Shown one piece after another: positions 25,947-36,530 of a stretch of 64,000 nt of DNA (positions within the stretch are counted from its first letter, which is position 1; the number at the start of each line of letters is the position of its first letter). A model generated the notes under the pieces. That model had not been told where the DNA came from. It searched no databases and was given only the letters and a program-made list of their open reading frames with translations. A program made the translations under genes and the position numbers. The DNA is from Ruminococcus sp. Lineage in GTDB: Bacteria; Bacillota; Clostridia; Oscillospirales; Ruminococcaceae. The DNA lies in contig JAFVFL010000019.1 in the NCBI GenBank assembly GCA_017475555.1, positions 168,105 through 232,104 on the forward strand. The letters run 5' to 3'.

Positions 25947-28346
25947 ATGAAAAAGGAACAGAAAAATGACCCGGTCACACGGGTGGTCAGGAGGATAGCC
26001 GCCTCTCCTGATACCGGGCTTACCTCCGGTCAGGCTGAGATGAGACGCTCTCAGGGGCTGAGCAACATACCGCCTGACCCGCCCTCAAAGTCCGTGAGCG
26101 AGATAATTGCCGGGAATGTATTCACATACTTCAACCTTATTTTCGTCATACTTGCACTTCTCATCGTCTACACCGGCTCCTATCGTGACCTCACCTTTAT
26201 GCCGATAATTATTGCCAACACTCTTATCGGTATCATTCAGGAGCTTCGTTCAAAGCGTGTACTCGACAAGCTCACTGTGATGAATGCCCCCACGACCTGC
26301 GTGATACGTGACGGCAGAGAGGTAAGTGTGCTGTCAAGAGATCTTGTGCTCGATGATATCGCAGTTTTCCGTGCAGGCGACCAGATAACGGCGGATTCCT
26401 CTGTGATCGACGGAAGGGTGTCGGTGAATGAGGCACTGCTTACAGGAGAATCCGATGAAATATCGAAATTGCCGGGAGATACGCTGATGTCCGGCAGCTT
26501 TATTGTCTCCGGTGAATGCCGTGCAAGGCTCGACAAGGTCGGAGCTGATTCATATATCTCAAGGCTGACGATACAGGCAAAAAAGAGCCGCCGGGGAGAG
26601 CAGTCTGAAATGATACGCTCGCTTAACCGGATAGTAATGCTTGCGGGCATAGCGATAATCCCGATAGGGATAATACTCTTCTGTCAGCAGTATTTCATTT
26701 CCGGTGCAACGATAAAGGACAGCATACTGTCAATGGTCGCTGCTGTGATCGGCATGATACCGGAGGGACTTTTCCTGCTTGCGAGCACGACCCTTGTGAT
26801 AAGCACGATGAGGCTTGCTATAGGCAAGGTACTTGTACACGATATGAAGTGCATAGAAACTCTTGCCCGTGCAGATGTACTGTGCGTTGATAAAACGGGG
26901 ACTATAACCGAGAGCACTATGTCCGTTATTGAGACAGTTCAGGCGGACGGAGTCGATACAGCGGAGCTTGAGATACTTCTGAGCGACTTCGTTTCGGCAC
27001 AGCCTGCGGACAATGCTACGATGGCGGCAATGAAGAACCGCTTCACTACTCCGTCAGGCATACCAGTGGAAAGCTTTACCGGATTTTCTCCTGAGTTCAA
27101 GTACAGCAGTGCAGTCATAGAGTCCGGCGGAAATAAGATGACATACGTATTCGGAGCACCGGAATTTGTCCTCAGGGAGAGATATGACACCTTTGCGGCA
27201 CTCACTGACGGCTACAGCCGCCGGGGGAGGAGAGTGCTCGTTTTTGCGGAATACAGCGGCACAGCGGACGGAAAGGCACTTACTGAACGGGCTGACCCGA
27301 TATGCTTTATAATAATGGCAAATCCGGTGCGGAAGAATGCACCGGAAACGTTCAGATTCTTTGCGGAGCAGGGCGTTGAGATAAAGGTCATATCCGGCGA
27401 TAATCCGGCAGCCGTGGCAGAGATATCCCGTCAGGCCGGGATAAAGAACTCTGACAGGTTCGTTGACGCAGCTACCCTGACTACAGACAGGGCGATATGC
27501 GATGCAGCCGTGAGATATACGGTTTTCGGCAGGGTAACGCCCGACCAGAAGCGGAAGATAATAAAGGCACTGAAAAGAGCCGGTCATACTGTGGCTATGA
27601 CAGGTGACGGAGTGAACGACGTTCTTGCATTGAAGGACGCAGACTGCTCAGTGGCAATGGCGTCCGGAAGTGATGCAGCGGCTCAGGCTTCACAGCTCGT
27701 ACTGCTCGAATCAGACTTCTCACGTATGCCGGAGGTAGTCATGGAGGGGCGTAAGGTCGTCAACAACCTCGAACGCTCCGGAAGTCTGTTCCTGGTCAAA
27801 AATATCTTTTCGCTCCTGCTTTCCGTAATGTCGATAATCTTCGGCATCAACTATCCGTTCGTTCCGTCACAGATCTCGCTCATCAGTATGTTCACTATCG
27901 GAATACCGGCATTCTTCCTTTCACAGATACCCAACCGGGAGCTGATAAAGGGCAGATTCATGAGCAATATCCTCCTCAAGGCACTTCCCGCAGGACTGAC
28001 GGATACTATCATAGTTGCGGCAATGGTCTATTTCGGGAATATTTTCAATTCGGAGCAGGACGATATAGCTACAGCCTCAACGATACTTCTCGGAATAGTC
28101 GGAATGATGATACTGTTTACCATAAGCCGTCCCATGAACAGCATTAAATGGGGGATTTGGATAGCCTGTGCAATGGGACTTGCCGGCGGTATGCTGTTTT
28201 TCAGTGACTTTTTCGGAATATCTGCAATGTCGCTCAAATGCGTGCTTCTCTGCATGAATTTCTCGATAATAGCTGAACCGGTGCTCAGGTATCTTACGCT
28301 TTTCGTGACATGGCTCCGTAAGCTTGGTTCAGGAGAGAAGGCGTGA
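25947..28346 (+). CDS. CtpE-like P-type cation ATPase
   Basis: The 799-residue membrane ATPase has all P-type motifs: LLTGES (about 164-169) in the actuator, phosphorylated Asp in DKTGT (315-319), and TGDGVND (552-558). The M4 motif is IPEGL (271-275), not the CPC of copper pumps. No N-terminal metal-binding domain is present. The sequence MVAAVIGMIPEGLFLLAS with eight to ten membrane helices fits the CtpE branch, characterised in mycobacteria as a calcium transporter. Substrate here is inferred. SD AAGGAAAGGA precedes the start. Confidence 0.85.
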   Translation: MKKEQKNDPVTRVVRRIAASPDTGLTSGQAEMRRSQGLSNIPPDPPSKSVSEIIAGNVFTYFNLIFVILALLIVYTGSYRDLTFMPIIIANTLIGIIQELRSKRVLDKLTVMNAPTTCVIRDGREVSVLSRDLVLDDIAVFRAGDQITADSSVIDGRVSVNEALLTGESDEISKLPGDTLMSGSFIVSGECRARLDKVGADSYISRLTIQAKKSRRGEQSEMIRSLNRIVMLAGIAIIPIGIILFCQQYFISGATIKDSILSMVAAVIGMIPEGLFLLASTTLVISTMRLAIGKVLVHDMKCIETLARADVLCVDKTGTITESTMSVIETVQADGVDTAELEILLSDFVSAQPADNATMAAMKNRFTTPSGIPVESFTGFSPEFKYSSAVIESGGNKMTYVFGAPEFVLRERYDTFAALTDGYSRRGRRVLVFAEYSGTADGKALTERADPICFIIMANPVRKNAPETFRFFAEQGVEIKVISGDNPAAVAEISRQAGIKNSDRFVDAATLTTDRAICDAAVRYTVFGRVTPDQKRKIIKALKRAGHTVAMTGDGVNDVLALKDADCSVAMASGSDAAAQASQLVLLESDFSRMPEVVMEGRKVVNNLERSGSLFLVKNIFSLLLSVMSIIFGINYPFVPSQISLISMFTIGIPAFFLSQIPNRELIKGRFMSNILLKALPAGLTDTIIVAAMVYFGNIFNSEQDDIATASTILLGIVGMMILFTISRPMNSIKWGIWIACAMGLAGGMLFFSDFFGISAMSLKCVLLCMNFSIIAEPVLRYLTLFVTWLRKLGSGEKA

Positions 28347-28375
28347 GATTCCGTGCCAATTGATCAGCATACAGA

Positions 28376-28403
28376 AAAACCGCTCTCAGGTGAGGGCGGT
28401 TTT
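28376..28403. terminator. Bidirectional terminator between convergent genes
   Basis: The stem AAAACCGC/GCGGTTTT, extended by CTCA/TGAG-type pairs, has A and T runs on both sides. It serves the P-type ATPase on plus and the GH42 operon on minus. Confidence 0.75.
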
Positions 28404-28415
28404 ATCGTTTTTATA

Positions 28416-30437
28416 TCATAATTTTTCCAGCACTGAGAAGCCGTAGCCCGGAAGCTCTGTGCAGCTGAGTACAGCTCCGGTGAGAAGATCTCTGTAGTCT
28501 CCGTCCAGCCTGGCTTCCGTTAGTGAGGGTGTGAAGTTTTGCAGGAATACAAGCTTTCTGCCGTCCTTTACCCGGTATGAAGCAGAAACTCCGTCCGGTA
28601 ACGGTGCATTGACGGCTCTTTCCATGGAGCAGCCGTTTTCTGTCAGTGCGTTTTCGATCAGCTTGTGAATAGCCGCTGTATCTGGTGCTCCGCATACTCT
28701 GTAGGCAGTACCCTTGCCGAAGCGGTTTTTCACGACTGCCGGGCTGTCCCCGAAGAATGGATCATGAAATTCTGCTGCCGTCTCACCGCTTGTCAGCCGT
28801 ACACGCTCCCACAGCAGCTTTACCCTTCCGTCCGGGAAAATATCCTTATATTCTCCGTCATCGAGTGCGTCTGTTTCCTCTGTCCAGCAGCCGAAAACAT
28901 CTGAGAGCTTTTCCTCTGTGGCCTCGCCGGTAAAGCACAGATCGGTGCTGTCGGCAGTTCCGGTAAGGGCAGTCGCTATCAATATACCGCCGCTGCGTAC
29001 AAATTCCCTGAGCTTGTCCTGTATCCCGCTGCGGAACATATAAAGCATAGGTGCAATGATGAGCCTGTAGCCCGAAAGCTCGCTCTCCGGGTCAGGGATA
29101 TCCACATTTATCCCGCTGCGGAAGAAATAGTCATACCAGTCCTGAAGCTGACCGAAATAGTCAAGTCCGGCATTTCTCGGCCCCTGTATCTTATCAAGTA
29201 TCCATTTATTTTCCGGGTCGAAGATGATCGCTGTCTGTGCAGGTACGGTGCTGCCATACACAGCGTCCGACAATGCAGCTATATCTCTGCCCGTCCTTGA
29301 TACCTCACGGAATATGCGTGTATCAGCTGTTCCGGTGTGGGAAATGACTGCGGAGTGGAATTTTTCAGCACTTCCTCTGCTCTGACGCAGCTGAAAATAC
29401 ATTGCGGAATCAGAGCCGTGAGCGATAGCATTCATTACTGAAAGCTCGTGCATTCCGGGTCTTTTGTGGCGGCTGAGCGGCTGCCAGTTTGTTGTTGAGG
29501 GAGTACATTCCATAAGCAGGAACGGCTGATCCTTGATAGTTCTCATCATATCATGCGAGAGACTTTCGTTCCGTGCCGTTATGAAGTCGTCACCGCTGTG
29601 CCATGCCGGGTAGCTGTCCCACGAGACGATATCAAGCTCTCTGCCGAGCTTATAGTAATCCAGCTCACAGCAATACAGACCCATGAGATTCGCCGTTACC
29701 GGTATATCGGGGCAAACAGACTTTACAGCCGATATCTCCCACTTCATGAAGTCGATAGTCCTGTCCGTTACGAAACGCTGCCAGTCAAGGTCAAGAGCGT
29801 GTATGCTCGTTTCACCGAGCCATGACGGACTGCGGAGCTGTGACCAGTCGGTATATGTATGCGACCAGAAGCCCGTCCACCACGCATGATTGAGCCTGTC
29901 GAGGGTGCCGTATTTCTTCTTCAGCCAGCTGCGGAATTCCTCCTGACACAGCTCGCAGTGACACTCTCCGCCGAACTCGTTGGAGATATGCCACATGATC
30001 ACAGCCGGGTGTGAGCCGTACCGCTGTGCAAGCTTTGTGTCAATGATACGCACTCTCTCCCGGTAATCCGGTGAGGTATAGCAGTGATTATGCCTGTGAC
30101 CGAAGAACGCACGCCGCCCGTCCGCACCTGTTCTCAGCACCGACGGATATTCCTGTGCAAGCCACTGAGGTCTTGCACCTGACGGGGTGGCAAGGTCAAC
30201 GTATATCCCGTTTTTCCAGAGCCTGTCAATTACCTCATCGAGCCATTCAAACTCAAATCTGTCCTTTTCCGGCTCGATAGCAGACCATGCAAATATGCCG
30301 AGGCTGACCGTATTTATCCCGGCAGCCTTGAAAAGCCTGACGTCCTCCTCAAGTATATCCTGCCGGTCACGCCACTGATCCGGGTTATAGTCGCCGCCGT
30401 GCAGCATATGCGGAAATTTAGGTGTCAGAGCCGCCAT
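28416..30437 (-). CDS. GH42 beta-galactosidase
   Basis: GH42 enzymes release terminal beta-galactose from oligosaccharides in the cytoplasm. The 673-residue protein starts with the family barrel (HGGDYNPDQW, LGIFAWSAIEP), carries the acid/base Glu in WHISNEFGG (about residue 153) and the nucleophile in LLMECTPS (about 309), then a trimerisation domain and a small beta domain. A CxC...C zinc-type cluster (GECHCELC) follows the acid/base. The ATG at 30437 follows GGAGGGAAAT. No signal peptide is seen. It sits 18 bases after upp. Confidence 0.93.
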   Translation of the reverse strand: MAALTPKFPHMLHGGDYNPDQWRDRQDILEEDVRLFKAAGINTVSLGIFAWSAIEPEKDRFEFEWLDEVIDRLWKNGIYVDLATPSGARPQWLAQEYPSVLRTGADGRRAFFGHRHNHCYTSPDYRERVRIIDTKLAQRYGSHPAVIMWHISNEFGGECHCELCQEEFRSWLKKKYGTLDRLNHAWWTGFWSHTYTDWSQLRSPSWLGETSIHALDLDWQRFVTDRTIDFMKWEISAVKSVCPDIPVTANLMGLYCCELDYYKLGRELDIVSWDSYPAWHSGDDFITARNESLSHDMMRTIKDQPFLLMECTPSTTNWQPLSRHKRPGMHELSVMNAIAHGSDSAMYFQLRQSRGSAEKFHSAVISHTGTADTRIFREVSRTGRDIAALSDAVYGSTVPAQTAIIFDPENKWILDKIQGPRNAGLDYFGQLQDWYDYFFRSGINVDIPDPESELSGYRLIIAPMLYMFRSGIQDKLREFVRSGGILIATALTGTADSTDLCFTGEATEEKLSDVFGCWTEETDALDDGEYKDIFPDGRVKLLWERVRLTSGETAAEFHDPFFGDSPAVVKNRFGKGTAYRVCGAPDTAAIHKLIENALTENGCSMERAVNAPLPDGVSASYRVKDGRKLVFLQNFTPSLTEARLDGDYRDLLTGAVLSCTELPGYGFSVLEKL

Positions 30438-30455
30438 ATTTCCCTCCATACAGTC

Positions 30456-31082
30456 TTATTTTGTGCCGAATATCCTGTCACCGGCATCTCCGACGCCCGG
30501 AATTATGTACTTGTCCTCGTTGAGCCCCTCGTCCATTACTCCTGCGTAGATATCAACGTCCGGGTGTGCAGCCTGCACAGCCTCAACTCCCTCCGGGGAG
30601 CATATGATGCACATGAACTTTATGCTTCTGACACCGAGCTTTTTCAGCTCAGAAATTGCCGCAGATGCCGAATTTCCGGTCGCAAGCATCGGGTCAACTA
30701 TTATAGCGTCCCTCTCAGCGATATCGTCCGGGAGCTTTACGTAATACTGCACGGACTCCTTTGTCTCCGGGTCACGGAAAAGACCGATATGCCCTATCTT
30801 TGCAGCCGGAACGAGCTTTGTTACACCGTCGACCATGCCAAGACCGGCACGGAGTATCGTTACGAATGCAAGCTTTCTGCCTGAGATTATCTTAGTCTTT
30901 GCTACAGCTATAGGCGTTTCAAGCTCTATCTCCTTCAGCGGAAGGTCTCTCGTAGCCTCGTAGCAGATGAACATTGCGATTTCAGACACAAGCTCACGGA
31001 ACTCCTTTGTGCCGGTGTTCTTGTCCCTGAGCAGGGATATCTTGTGCTGAACGAGCGGGTGGTCGATAATATGAAGTGCCAT
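30456..31082 (-). CDS. upp: Uracil phosphoribosyltransferase
   Basis: Upp salvages uracil to UMP with PRPP. The 208-residue protein has the PRPP-binding [14 protein letters not shown] and the uracil-contacting C-terminal stretch [16 protein letters not shown]. The ATG at 31082 follows AAAGGAGAAATTATC; the longer in-frame reading from 31118 is not conserved. It follows rpiB by 19 bases. Confidence 0.97.
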   Translation of the reverse strand: MALHIIDHPLVQHKISLLRDKNTGTKEFRELVSEIAMFICYEATRDLPLKEIELETPIAVAKTKIISGRKLAFVTILRAGLGMVDGVTKLVPAAKIGHIGLFRDPETKESVQYYVKLPDDIAERDAIIVDPMLATGNSASAAISELKKLGVRSIKFMCIICSPEGVEAVQAAHPDVDIYAGVMDEGLNEDKYIIPGVGDAGDRIFGTK

Positions 31083-31101
31083 GATAATTTCTCCTTTTTG
31101 G

Positions 31102-31539
31102 TCAGTTTTTGTTTTCAATGTCTGTTATCTTGTCAACACGCCTCTGGTGTCTGCCGCCCTCAAAGCCTGTCGTGAGGAATATCTCCGCAAGCTCTGCTGC
31201 AAGTCCCGGCCCTATAGTCCTTGCACCCATGCACATGATATTCGCATCATTGTGCAGTCTGGTAAAGCGTGTCGAGAATGAATCGCTGCAAAGTGCAGCC
31301 CTTATTCCCTTTATCTTGTTTGCGGCAATGGACATTCCTATGCCTGTGCCGCATATAAGTATACCCTTTTCGCACTCTCCGGAGACAACGAGTCCGCAGA
31401 CCCTTTCCGCCATATCCGGGTAATCGCACGGCTCTCCGTCAGTACCCATATCCCTGAGTTCAAAGCCCTTTTCCTCAAGTGCCTGTATTACCGCCTTTTT
31501 CATTTCAACTCCTGCGTGGTCGCAGCCTATCGCTATCAT
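31102..31539 (-). CDS. rpiB: Ribose-5-phosphate isomerase B
   Basis: RpiB interconverts ribose-5-phosphate and ribulose-5-phosphate. About 145 residues, with [11 protein letters not shown], the catalytic Cys in [15 protein letters not shown] and the substrate His/Arg residues near [11 protein letters not shown] start at 31539, eight bases after GGAGT. The reaction feeds PRPP-dependent upp next door. Confidence 0.95.
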   Translation of the reverse strand: MIAIGCDHAGVEMKKAVIQALEEKGFELRDMGTDGEPCDYPDMAERVCGLVVSGECEKGILICGTGIGMSIAANKIKGIRAALCSDSFSTRFTRLHNDANIMCMGARTIGPGLAAELAEIFLTTGFEGGRHQRRVDKITDIENKN

Positions 31540-31573
31540 TCTATGCACTCCTTTGTGGAATATTTCCGGAGCC

Positions 31574-32287
31574 TTACTCCGGCTTTTTCATTTTATCTTC
31601 AAGATCCTTTTCAGCCTTGACCTGCTGCAAATACATGACCTCCAGCTCGTCCGGGGAGATATAGCCGCTCTGACCGGCTGCGGCTGCCGCAAGACACACC
31701 CCGGCTGCATTCTGAAGCCTTCCGTGCGGCGGTGCGATAAACAGCATAGGTGAACGGTAATCCGTGAACATATCTGCCGCACCGTCTCCGCAGAGCAGAG
31801 TTTTCTCTCCGTTGAACGCAAGCAGCTGTGCAAGCTCATCACGGCTGCAAAGCCTCTCGTTATCGCTTTCATAGAGCGGTGTCAGGGCGTATCCGTCGCT
31901 TTTATAGATACCGGCATAGACCAGGTCAGCTCTTGCCCTCATGACTGAGCATATCGTGCCCTGATAAGCGATATTGCTGTATGCAAGGGCAGAAAGCGTT
32001 GACACCCCGCAGCATTTACAGTCAAGTGCGAACGCCATAGCCTTTACTGCGGCAGCACCGATACGCAGCCCTGTGTAGCTCCCCGGCCCTGCTGCGGCTG
32101 CGAAAACATCTATATCACCGAAGGTATGTCCTGTCTGCCCGATAACGCTCTTTACCATAGGCATAATGACCTGTGAATGGGTCTTCTGCGTATAAAGGAC
32201 TGACGAGGCGAGAATGATCTCCGTGTCCGTGTCAAAAAGTGCAGCAGAAGCTGTTTTACCTGATGTATCTATCCCAAGCAGAAGCAA
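31574..32287 (-). CDS. tsaB: tRNA t6A synthesis protein TsaB
   Basis: TsaB is the scaffold partner of TsaD in N6-threonylcarbamoyl-adenosine formation on tRNA. The 237-residue ASKHA-fold protein starts LLLGIDTSGKTASAAL and has AAGPGSYTGLRIG. The start is a TTG preceded by GGAGCGA, inside the last 32 bases of tsaE, indicating coupled translation. Confidence 0.95.
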   Translation of the reverse strand: MLLLGIDTSGKTASAALFDTDTEIILASSVLYTQKTHSQVIMPMVKSVIGQTGHTFGDIDVFAAAAGPGSYTGLRIGAAAVKAMAFALDCKCCGVSTLSALAYSNIAYQGTICSVMRARADLVYAGIYKSDGYALTPLYESDNERLCSRDELAQLLAFNGEKTLLCGDGAADMFTDYRSPMLFIAPPHGRLQNAAGVCLAAAAAGQSGYISPDELEVMYLQQVKAEKDLEDKMKKPE

Positions 32288-32732
32288 ATCGCTCCGCCCC
32301 CTTTCCGCTGCATTCCATAGTTATCTCCCTTTTGCAGCTGTTTTCGCCGTCAGCGGCGGAGATAGTGATATAAAGCGTCTTTTCCGGCAGGAAGCTGCTG
32401 ATGTTCTCAGACCATTCCACAGCCGCTGCACCTGAGTCAAGGTCATAGTCGAAAAATCCCATAGATTCGAGAGAATCCTCCCCCTCTATGCGGTACATAT
32501 CCATGTGATACAGGGTCGCTGCACCCTGATATTCATTCACAAGCGAGAACGTGGGGGAGCTTACGCAGTCGCCTAGCCCCATGCCGATTGCAAGTCCCCG
32601 TGTGAAGGTGGTTTTTCCTGCACCAAGCCCGCCCTTGTAGGCAATGATATCCCCCGGAGCGATCACATTTCCGAGTGCCCTTGCAGCCTCGATCGTTTCC
32701 TCCGGCGAGGAGGTGATTATAGTCAGCTTCAT
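32256..32732 (-). CDS. tsaE: tRNA t6A synthesis ATPase TsaE
   Basis: TsaE is the small P-loop ATPase of the TsaBDE complex. The 158-residue protein has Walker A GGLGAGKTTFTRGLA, switch SSPTFSLVNEY and Walker-B-like LYHMDMYRI, then the family WSENI. It overlaps tsaB and follows fhs by nine bases. Confidence 0.95.
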   Translation of the reverse strand: MKLTIITSSPEETIEAARALGNVIAPGDIIAYKGGLGAGKTTFTRGLAIGMGLGDCVSSPTFSLVNEYQGAATLYHMDMYRIEGEDSLESMGFFDYDLDSGAAAVEWSENISSFLPEKTLYITISAADGENSCKREITMECSGKGAERFASAWDRYIR

Positions 32733-32741
32733 GCAGATACC

Positions 32742-34421
32742 TCAGAAAAGTCCGGTGATATTGCCGCTTCCGTCGCAGTCGATATTGAGTGCCGACGGCT
32801 TTTTCGGAAGTCCGGGCATAGTCAGGATATCACCGGTATATATGACCACGAAGCCTGCACCTGCGGATACTCTTGCGTCACGGACAGTAATGCTGAAATT
32901 CTCCGGCTTTCCGAGCTTTGCCGGATCGTCCGAGAGCGAATACTGAGTTTTAGCAACGCAGACCGGAAGTCCGCCGAAGCCGAGTGCTTCTATCTCCTTT
33001 ACAGCCTTTTCAGCCTGCGTGGTGTAATTCACTCCGTCAGCACGATATATCTCAGCAGCTACTCTTTCTACCTTTTCCTTAATTGAAAGAGAAAGCGGAT
33101 ATATCGGGGAAAAGCGTTCTGTACGTTCCTTGCTCTGCTCAATAGTATCACATACCTTCTGTGCAAGGTCAAGACCGCCCTCACCGCCCTTTGCGAACAC
33201 CTCGCACATCGACACGCTGACGCCAAGCTCACGGCAGTAGCTCTCAAGATAAGCGATCTCAGCGTCAGTGTCAGTCCCGAAGCGGTTTATCGCAACAACG
33301 ACCGGAACGTTGTACTTCTGCATATTCTCGATATGAGTCCTCAGATTGACGATACCCCTTTCAAGTGCCGGGATATTCTCCTCTGAAAGCTCATTTTTCG
33401 GCACTCCGCCGTTGTATTTAAGTGCTCTTATCGTAGCGACAAGCACCACGCATTCCGGTTCAAGCCCGGCATAGCGGCATTTGATATCGAAAAACTTCTC
33501 CGCACCGAGGTCAGAGCCGAAGCCTGCCTCAGTTATGCAGTAATCGCCGAGCTTCAGGGCAAGCTTTGTCGCACGCACTGAATTGCAGCCGTGAGCGATA
33601 TTGGCAAACGGCCCGCCGTGAATGAGTACCGGGTCATTTTCAAGTGTCTGTACAAGATTCGGCTTCAGTGCGTCCTTCAGAAGTGCGGTCATTGCACCTG
33701 TGCAGCCGAGGTCACGGGCAAACACTGGCTTGCCGTCAAGGTCGTATGCAACGAGTATGCTGCCGAGCCGCTTTTTCAGGTCGTCAAGGTCAGCTGCAAG
33801 GCAGAGTATCGCCATGACCTCAGAAGCTACGGTTATATTGAAGCCGTCCTCTCTCGGAACGCCGTTCGCCTTTCCGCCAAGCCCCACAACGATATTTCTG
33901 AGTGCCCGGTCATTCATGTCCATACATCTCTTGAAGAGTATGCGTCTCTGGTCTATACGCAGCTCATTGCCCTGCTGGATATGGTTGTCGAGCATAGCAC
34001 AGAGCAGATTGTTCGCAGCTGTGATGGCGTGCATATCCCCGGTGAAGTGGAGATTTATGTCCTCCATCGGCACTACCTGAGCATATCCTCCGCCTGCTGC
34101 ACCGCCCTTTATGCCGAACACCGGGCCGAGTGACGGCTCTCTCAGTGCAAGGACTGCTTTTTTTCCGGCTCTGCCCATTGCCTCAGCAAGTCCCACGCTC
34201 ACCGTAGTCTTGCCCTCTCCGGCAGGTGTCGGGTTGATAGCGGTCACGAGTATGAGATGCCCGTCAGGCTTGTCAGCGAGTAACGGAAAAATCTCCTCCG
34301 ACAGCTTTGCCTTATAGTGTCCGTATGGTTCGAGCATATCCTCAGAGATACCAAGCTCTGCGGCAATCTCTGTGATCCTCTTCATCTGTGCATTCTGGGC
34401 GATCTCTATATCAGTCATCAT
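32742..34421 (-). CDS. fhs: Formate-tetrahydrofolate ligase
   Basis: Fhs makes 10-formyl-THF from formate, THF and ATP, supplying one-carbon units in anaerobes and acetogens. About 559 residues with the ATP loop [19 protein letters not shown] and [20 protein letters not shown]. The ATG at 34421 has GGAGG eight bases upstream. It is the first gene of the minus-strand operon fhs-tsaE-tsaB-rpiB-upp-GH42. Confidence 0.96.
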   Translation of the reverse strand: MMTDIEIAQNAQMKRITEIAAELGISEDMLEPYGHYKAKLSEEIFPLLADKPDGHLILVTAINPTPAGEGKTTVSVGLAEAMGRAGKKAVLALREPSLGPVFGIKGGAAGGGYAQVVPMEDINLHFTGDMHAITAANNLLCAMLDNHIQQGNELRIDQRRILFKRCMDMNDRALRNIVVGLGGKANGVPREDGFNITVASEVMAILCLAADLDDLKKRLGSILVAYDLDGKPVFARDLGCTGAMTALLKDALKPNLVQTLENDPVLIHGGPFANIAHGCNSVRATKLALKLGDYCITEAGFGSDLGAEKFFDIKCRYAGLEPECVVLVATIRALKYNGGVPKNELSEENIPALERGIVNLRTHIENMQKYNVPVVVAINRFGTDTDAEIAYLESYCRELGVSVSMCEVFAKGGEGGLDLAQKVCDTIEQSKERTERFSPIYPLSLSIKEKVERVAAEIYRADGVNYTTQAEKAVKEIEALGFGGLPVCVAKTQYSLSDDPAKLGKPENFSITVRDARVSAGAGFVVIYTGDILTMPGLPKKPSALNIDCDGSGNITGLF

Positions 34422-34453
34422 ATGGCTAACCTCCACAAAAAATAATCATATAT

Positions 34454-34482
34454 ATTATACCATTTTCTTCTTTAAATTGCAA
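34454..34482 (-). promoter_or_regulatory. Promoter of the fhs operon
   Basis: On the minus strand TTGCAA (34477-34482), 17 nt, TATAAT (34454-34459). Confidence 0.65.
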
Positions 34483-34505
34483 TAGCTGTAAATATTAAAA
34501 TATAT

Positions 34506-34533
34506 AAAAAAGGCAGCCGGTCTCCCGGCTGCC
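34506..34533 (-). terminator. Terminator of the DUF2828 gene
   Basis: On the minus strand a GC-rich 9-bp stem GGCAGCCGG/CCGGCTGCC is followed by TTTTTT. Confidence 0.9.
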
Positions 34534-34579
34534 ATGCTACCCCAGCATTGTATATTATCGTATATTGCCCGATCGGAAA

Positions 34580-36067
34580 TTACCTGACAGCAGCGTAACG
34601 CTCGCTGTTTATGATGTTGTTCATGATCTCAAGCGGTGTTGTCTCTCCGCTCATTACCATGTCGAACAGTGAAGGGCTTGCTCCGGACATAAGTGCTACT
34701 CCGGTATCGGATATGGATACAGGGAAATTATCGTGTCTGCTGTCAACACACCAGAAAACTATCTGCGGAAGCTCGTAGCCGTTTACCCTGTACAGCTGAC
34801 GCATTTCCTCGAACATCGTCATATCGTCGCCGCCGTCAGCACAGTAGTCAAACTCCATATCGGATATGATATAGAGTATCTCCGGCATCTCTGACTGCGG
34901 CATTGCACTCCTGACCGCTGTGTCAAGGATAAGGTTGAAGACAGCCTCGATATCAGTATTGGCAGGATCGTTGTAGGTAGAACAGTATAATGCTTTTTCA
35001 GCAATATCACGTCCCTTTACCCTGACAAGCTCCGGCTTTTCGGAGAAGGAGATAAAATGTCCAGCGAACTCTCCGGTGTTATGCTCTGCGAAGTATATTC
35101 CCAGAGATACCGAAACATCAATGGCTCTTAAGTTTGAGTTGCCTATCTCGCCGTACATAGAGCCTGAGCAGTCAACTACAGCAAGTGCGTTTCTGCCGTC
35201 TGCTCCATATGAAGGGAGACTGAGCCATGAAGCATTCAGGGCAGCTCTCTCAGCCTCCGGTATATCCTCACGGTCACCATACGCTGAGATGAGGACAGGA
35301 CGGACTATGTCGTAGGGATAGAGAGTATCTGCGTGAAGCTTTACCTTGCCCTCGGCAGCCTGTGAAATGAACTCGCAGTATCTCTCCTCGTCGTTGCGGA
35401 TAAATGCCTTGCGGTATTTCAGCATTGCACGGGACGGCTGTGAGCTGTAGTCGAATGAATAATCCGACTCACGGAGACGGTTCTCGATGATATCTATGTA
35501 TCTTCTGAGACCGGAAAGTGTCTGACGGTACTGCTTCTCGGTCATTCCGAAAAGCTTTGCAAGCTTCTTGCCGGACTGGCGTGAAGCCGCAGAGGAGGTA
35601 TTTACAGACGGCAGCCACTTTGCAAGAAGGGATACGTTTCTGCCGTCCGCCATAGCCTTGATATCCTCGTCGAGCTGTGTCTTGAGTACGTCCACAGCAG
35701 CCTTCTCGCAGCGTGTGCCGAGAAGCACAAGAAGATCGTCGAATCTTCCGTACTCCGGGAACAGGTGGATATTTCTCTCAACAGCTGCCGGCTCGGTCTT
35801 TGCGAGCACCTCCATAGCTGTGCGGAAGAAGCTTCTCTCTCCGAGTCCGCCCCGTATATCACGGGCAAAGAAGAGTATCTTCATTGCTGCTGTCAGATCC
35901 TCAGCAGCGGCACGAAGCACAACTCTTCTGATCTCGGACTTTCCCGCATGCCTCATAGCACCTGCACGAAAGAACAGATCCATGCAGCATGAGCCGGATG
36001 TGCTGAGCGTAACCGCTCCGTTTTCAGTTTCGGTCAGTGATGCGTTTCTCTTGAGCTCATCAAGCAT
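34580..36067 (-). CDS. DUF2828-like VWA protein (Ro60/TROVE-like architecture)
   Basis: About 495 residues. The N-terminal two thirds are alpha-helical, with LFFRAGAMRHAG, LFFARDIRGGLGERSFF and FPEYGRFDDLLVLLG typical of the DUF2828 family; the C-terminal third is a VWA domain with MIDAS VVDCSGSMYG (about residue 295). This helical-repeat plus VWA layout resembles the Ro60 (TROVE) RNA-binding ring. I start at 36067 because AAAGGAGCAGAAA precedes this ATG; an in-frame upstream ATG at 36169 has no good SD. A structured RNA region with its own promoter lies directly upstream and a strong terminator follows. RNA binding is inference. Confidence 0.75.
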   Translation of the reverse strand: MLDELKRNASLTETENGAVTLSTSGSCCMDLFFRAGAMRHAGKSEIRRVVLRAAAEDLTAAMKILFFARDIRGGLGERSFFRTAMEVLAKTEPAAVERNIHLFPEYGRFDDLLVLLGTRCEKAAVDVLKTQLDEDIKAMADGRNVSLLAKWLPSVNTSSAASRQSGKKLAKLFGMTEKQYRQTLSGLRRYIDIIENRLRESDYSFDYSSQPSRAMLKYRKAFIRNDEERYCEFISQAAEGKVKLHADTLYPYDIVRPVLISAYGDREDIPEAERAALNASWLSLPSYGADGRNALAVVDCSGSMYGEIGNSNLRAIDVSVSLGIYFAEHNTGEFAGHFISFSEKPELVRVKGRDIAEKALYCSTYNDPANTDIEAVFNLILDTAVRSAMPQSEMPEILYIISDMEFDYCADGGDDMTMFEEMRQLYRVNGYELPQIVFWCVDSRHDNFPVSISDTGVALMSGASPSLFDMVMSGETTPLEIMNNIINSERYAAVR

Positions 36068-36172
36068 TTTCTGCTCCTTTCTGCGTGGTCTTTGCATTGT
36101 CTGCATGACCGGTGGTGGATAAGTGAAAAAAAGATGCTGACCATCAAGACACTCTTCTTTTTTCATCAACTA

Positions 36173-36203
36173 AGTAATAAAATTGCTGTTGGTGTCTTTA
36201 GTC
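36173..36203 (-). repeat. Repeat unit copy 3
   Basis: On the minus strand CTAAAGACACCAACAGCAAT is followed by TTTATTAC. It lies about 105 bases before the DUF2828 start, downstream of the folded core. Confidence 0.6.
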
Positions 36204-36480
36204 AGCTGTTTACGTGCCCTTACGGGCACCTATATACTCATCACCATTGCAGTATCCTGCAATAGCGGTGAGTAAACAAGACAGCAGTAATTGATCTCCG
36301 GCTGCCCGGAAAAGACTCGTTTAATGCTCCGGATCAAGGTGCGGAGCCGCACGCACGCTGCCGAGTCTGCACCCGCAGAGCAAGCTCTGCCTATGGTTCA
36401 GCGATCCTGCACTGTCCGCTGCCGTCCCGGAGGACAGCATACGAGGCAGCAGAATGCCTATCCAACTCCATAAATTCTTC

Positions 36481-36530
36481 GTAATAACGATTGCTGTTGC
36501 TGTCTTTAAGCAAGGCACGTTTTATTCAGG
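36481..36530 (-). repeat. Repeat unit copy 2
   Basis: On the minus strand ATAAAACGTGCC, then TTAAAGACAGCAACAGCAAT and TTATTAC. It is directly adjacent to copy 1. Confidence 0.6.

Noticed and set aside
25947..28346. Copper-exporting P1B ATPase
   Set aside because: Despite the CopZ-like neighbour, M4 has IPEGL instead of CPC and no N-terminal metal-binding domain exists.
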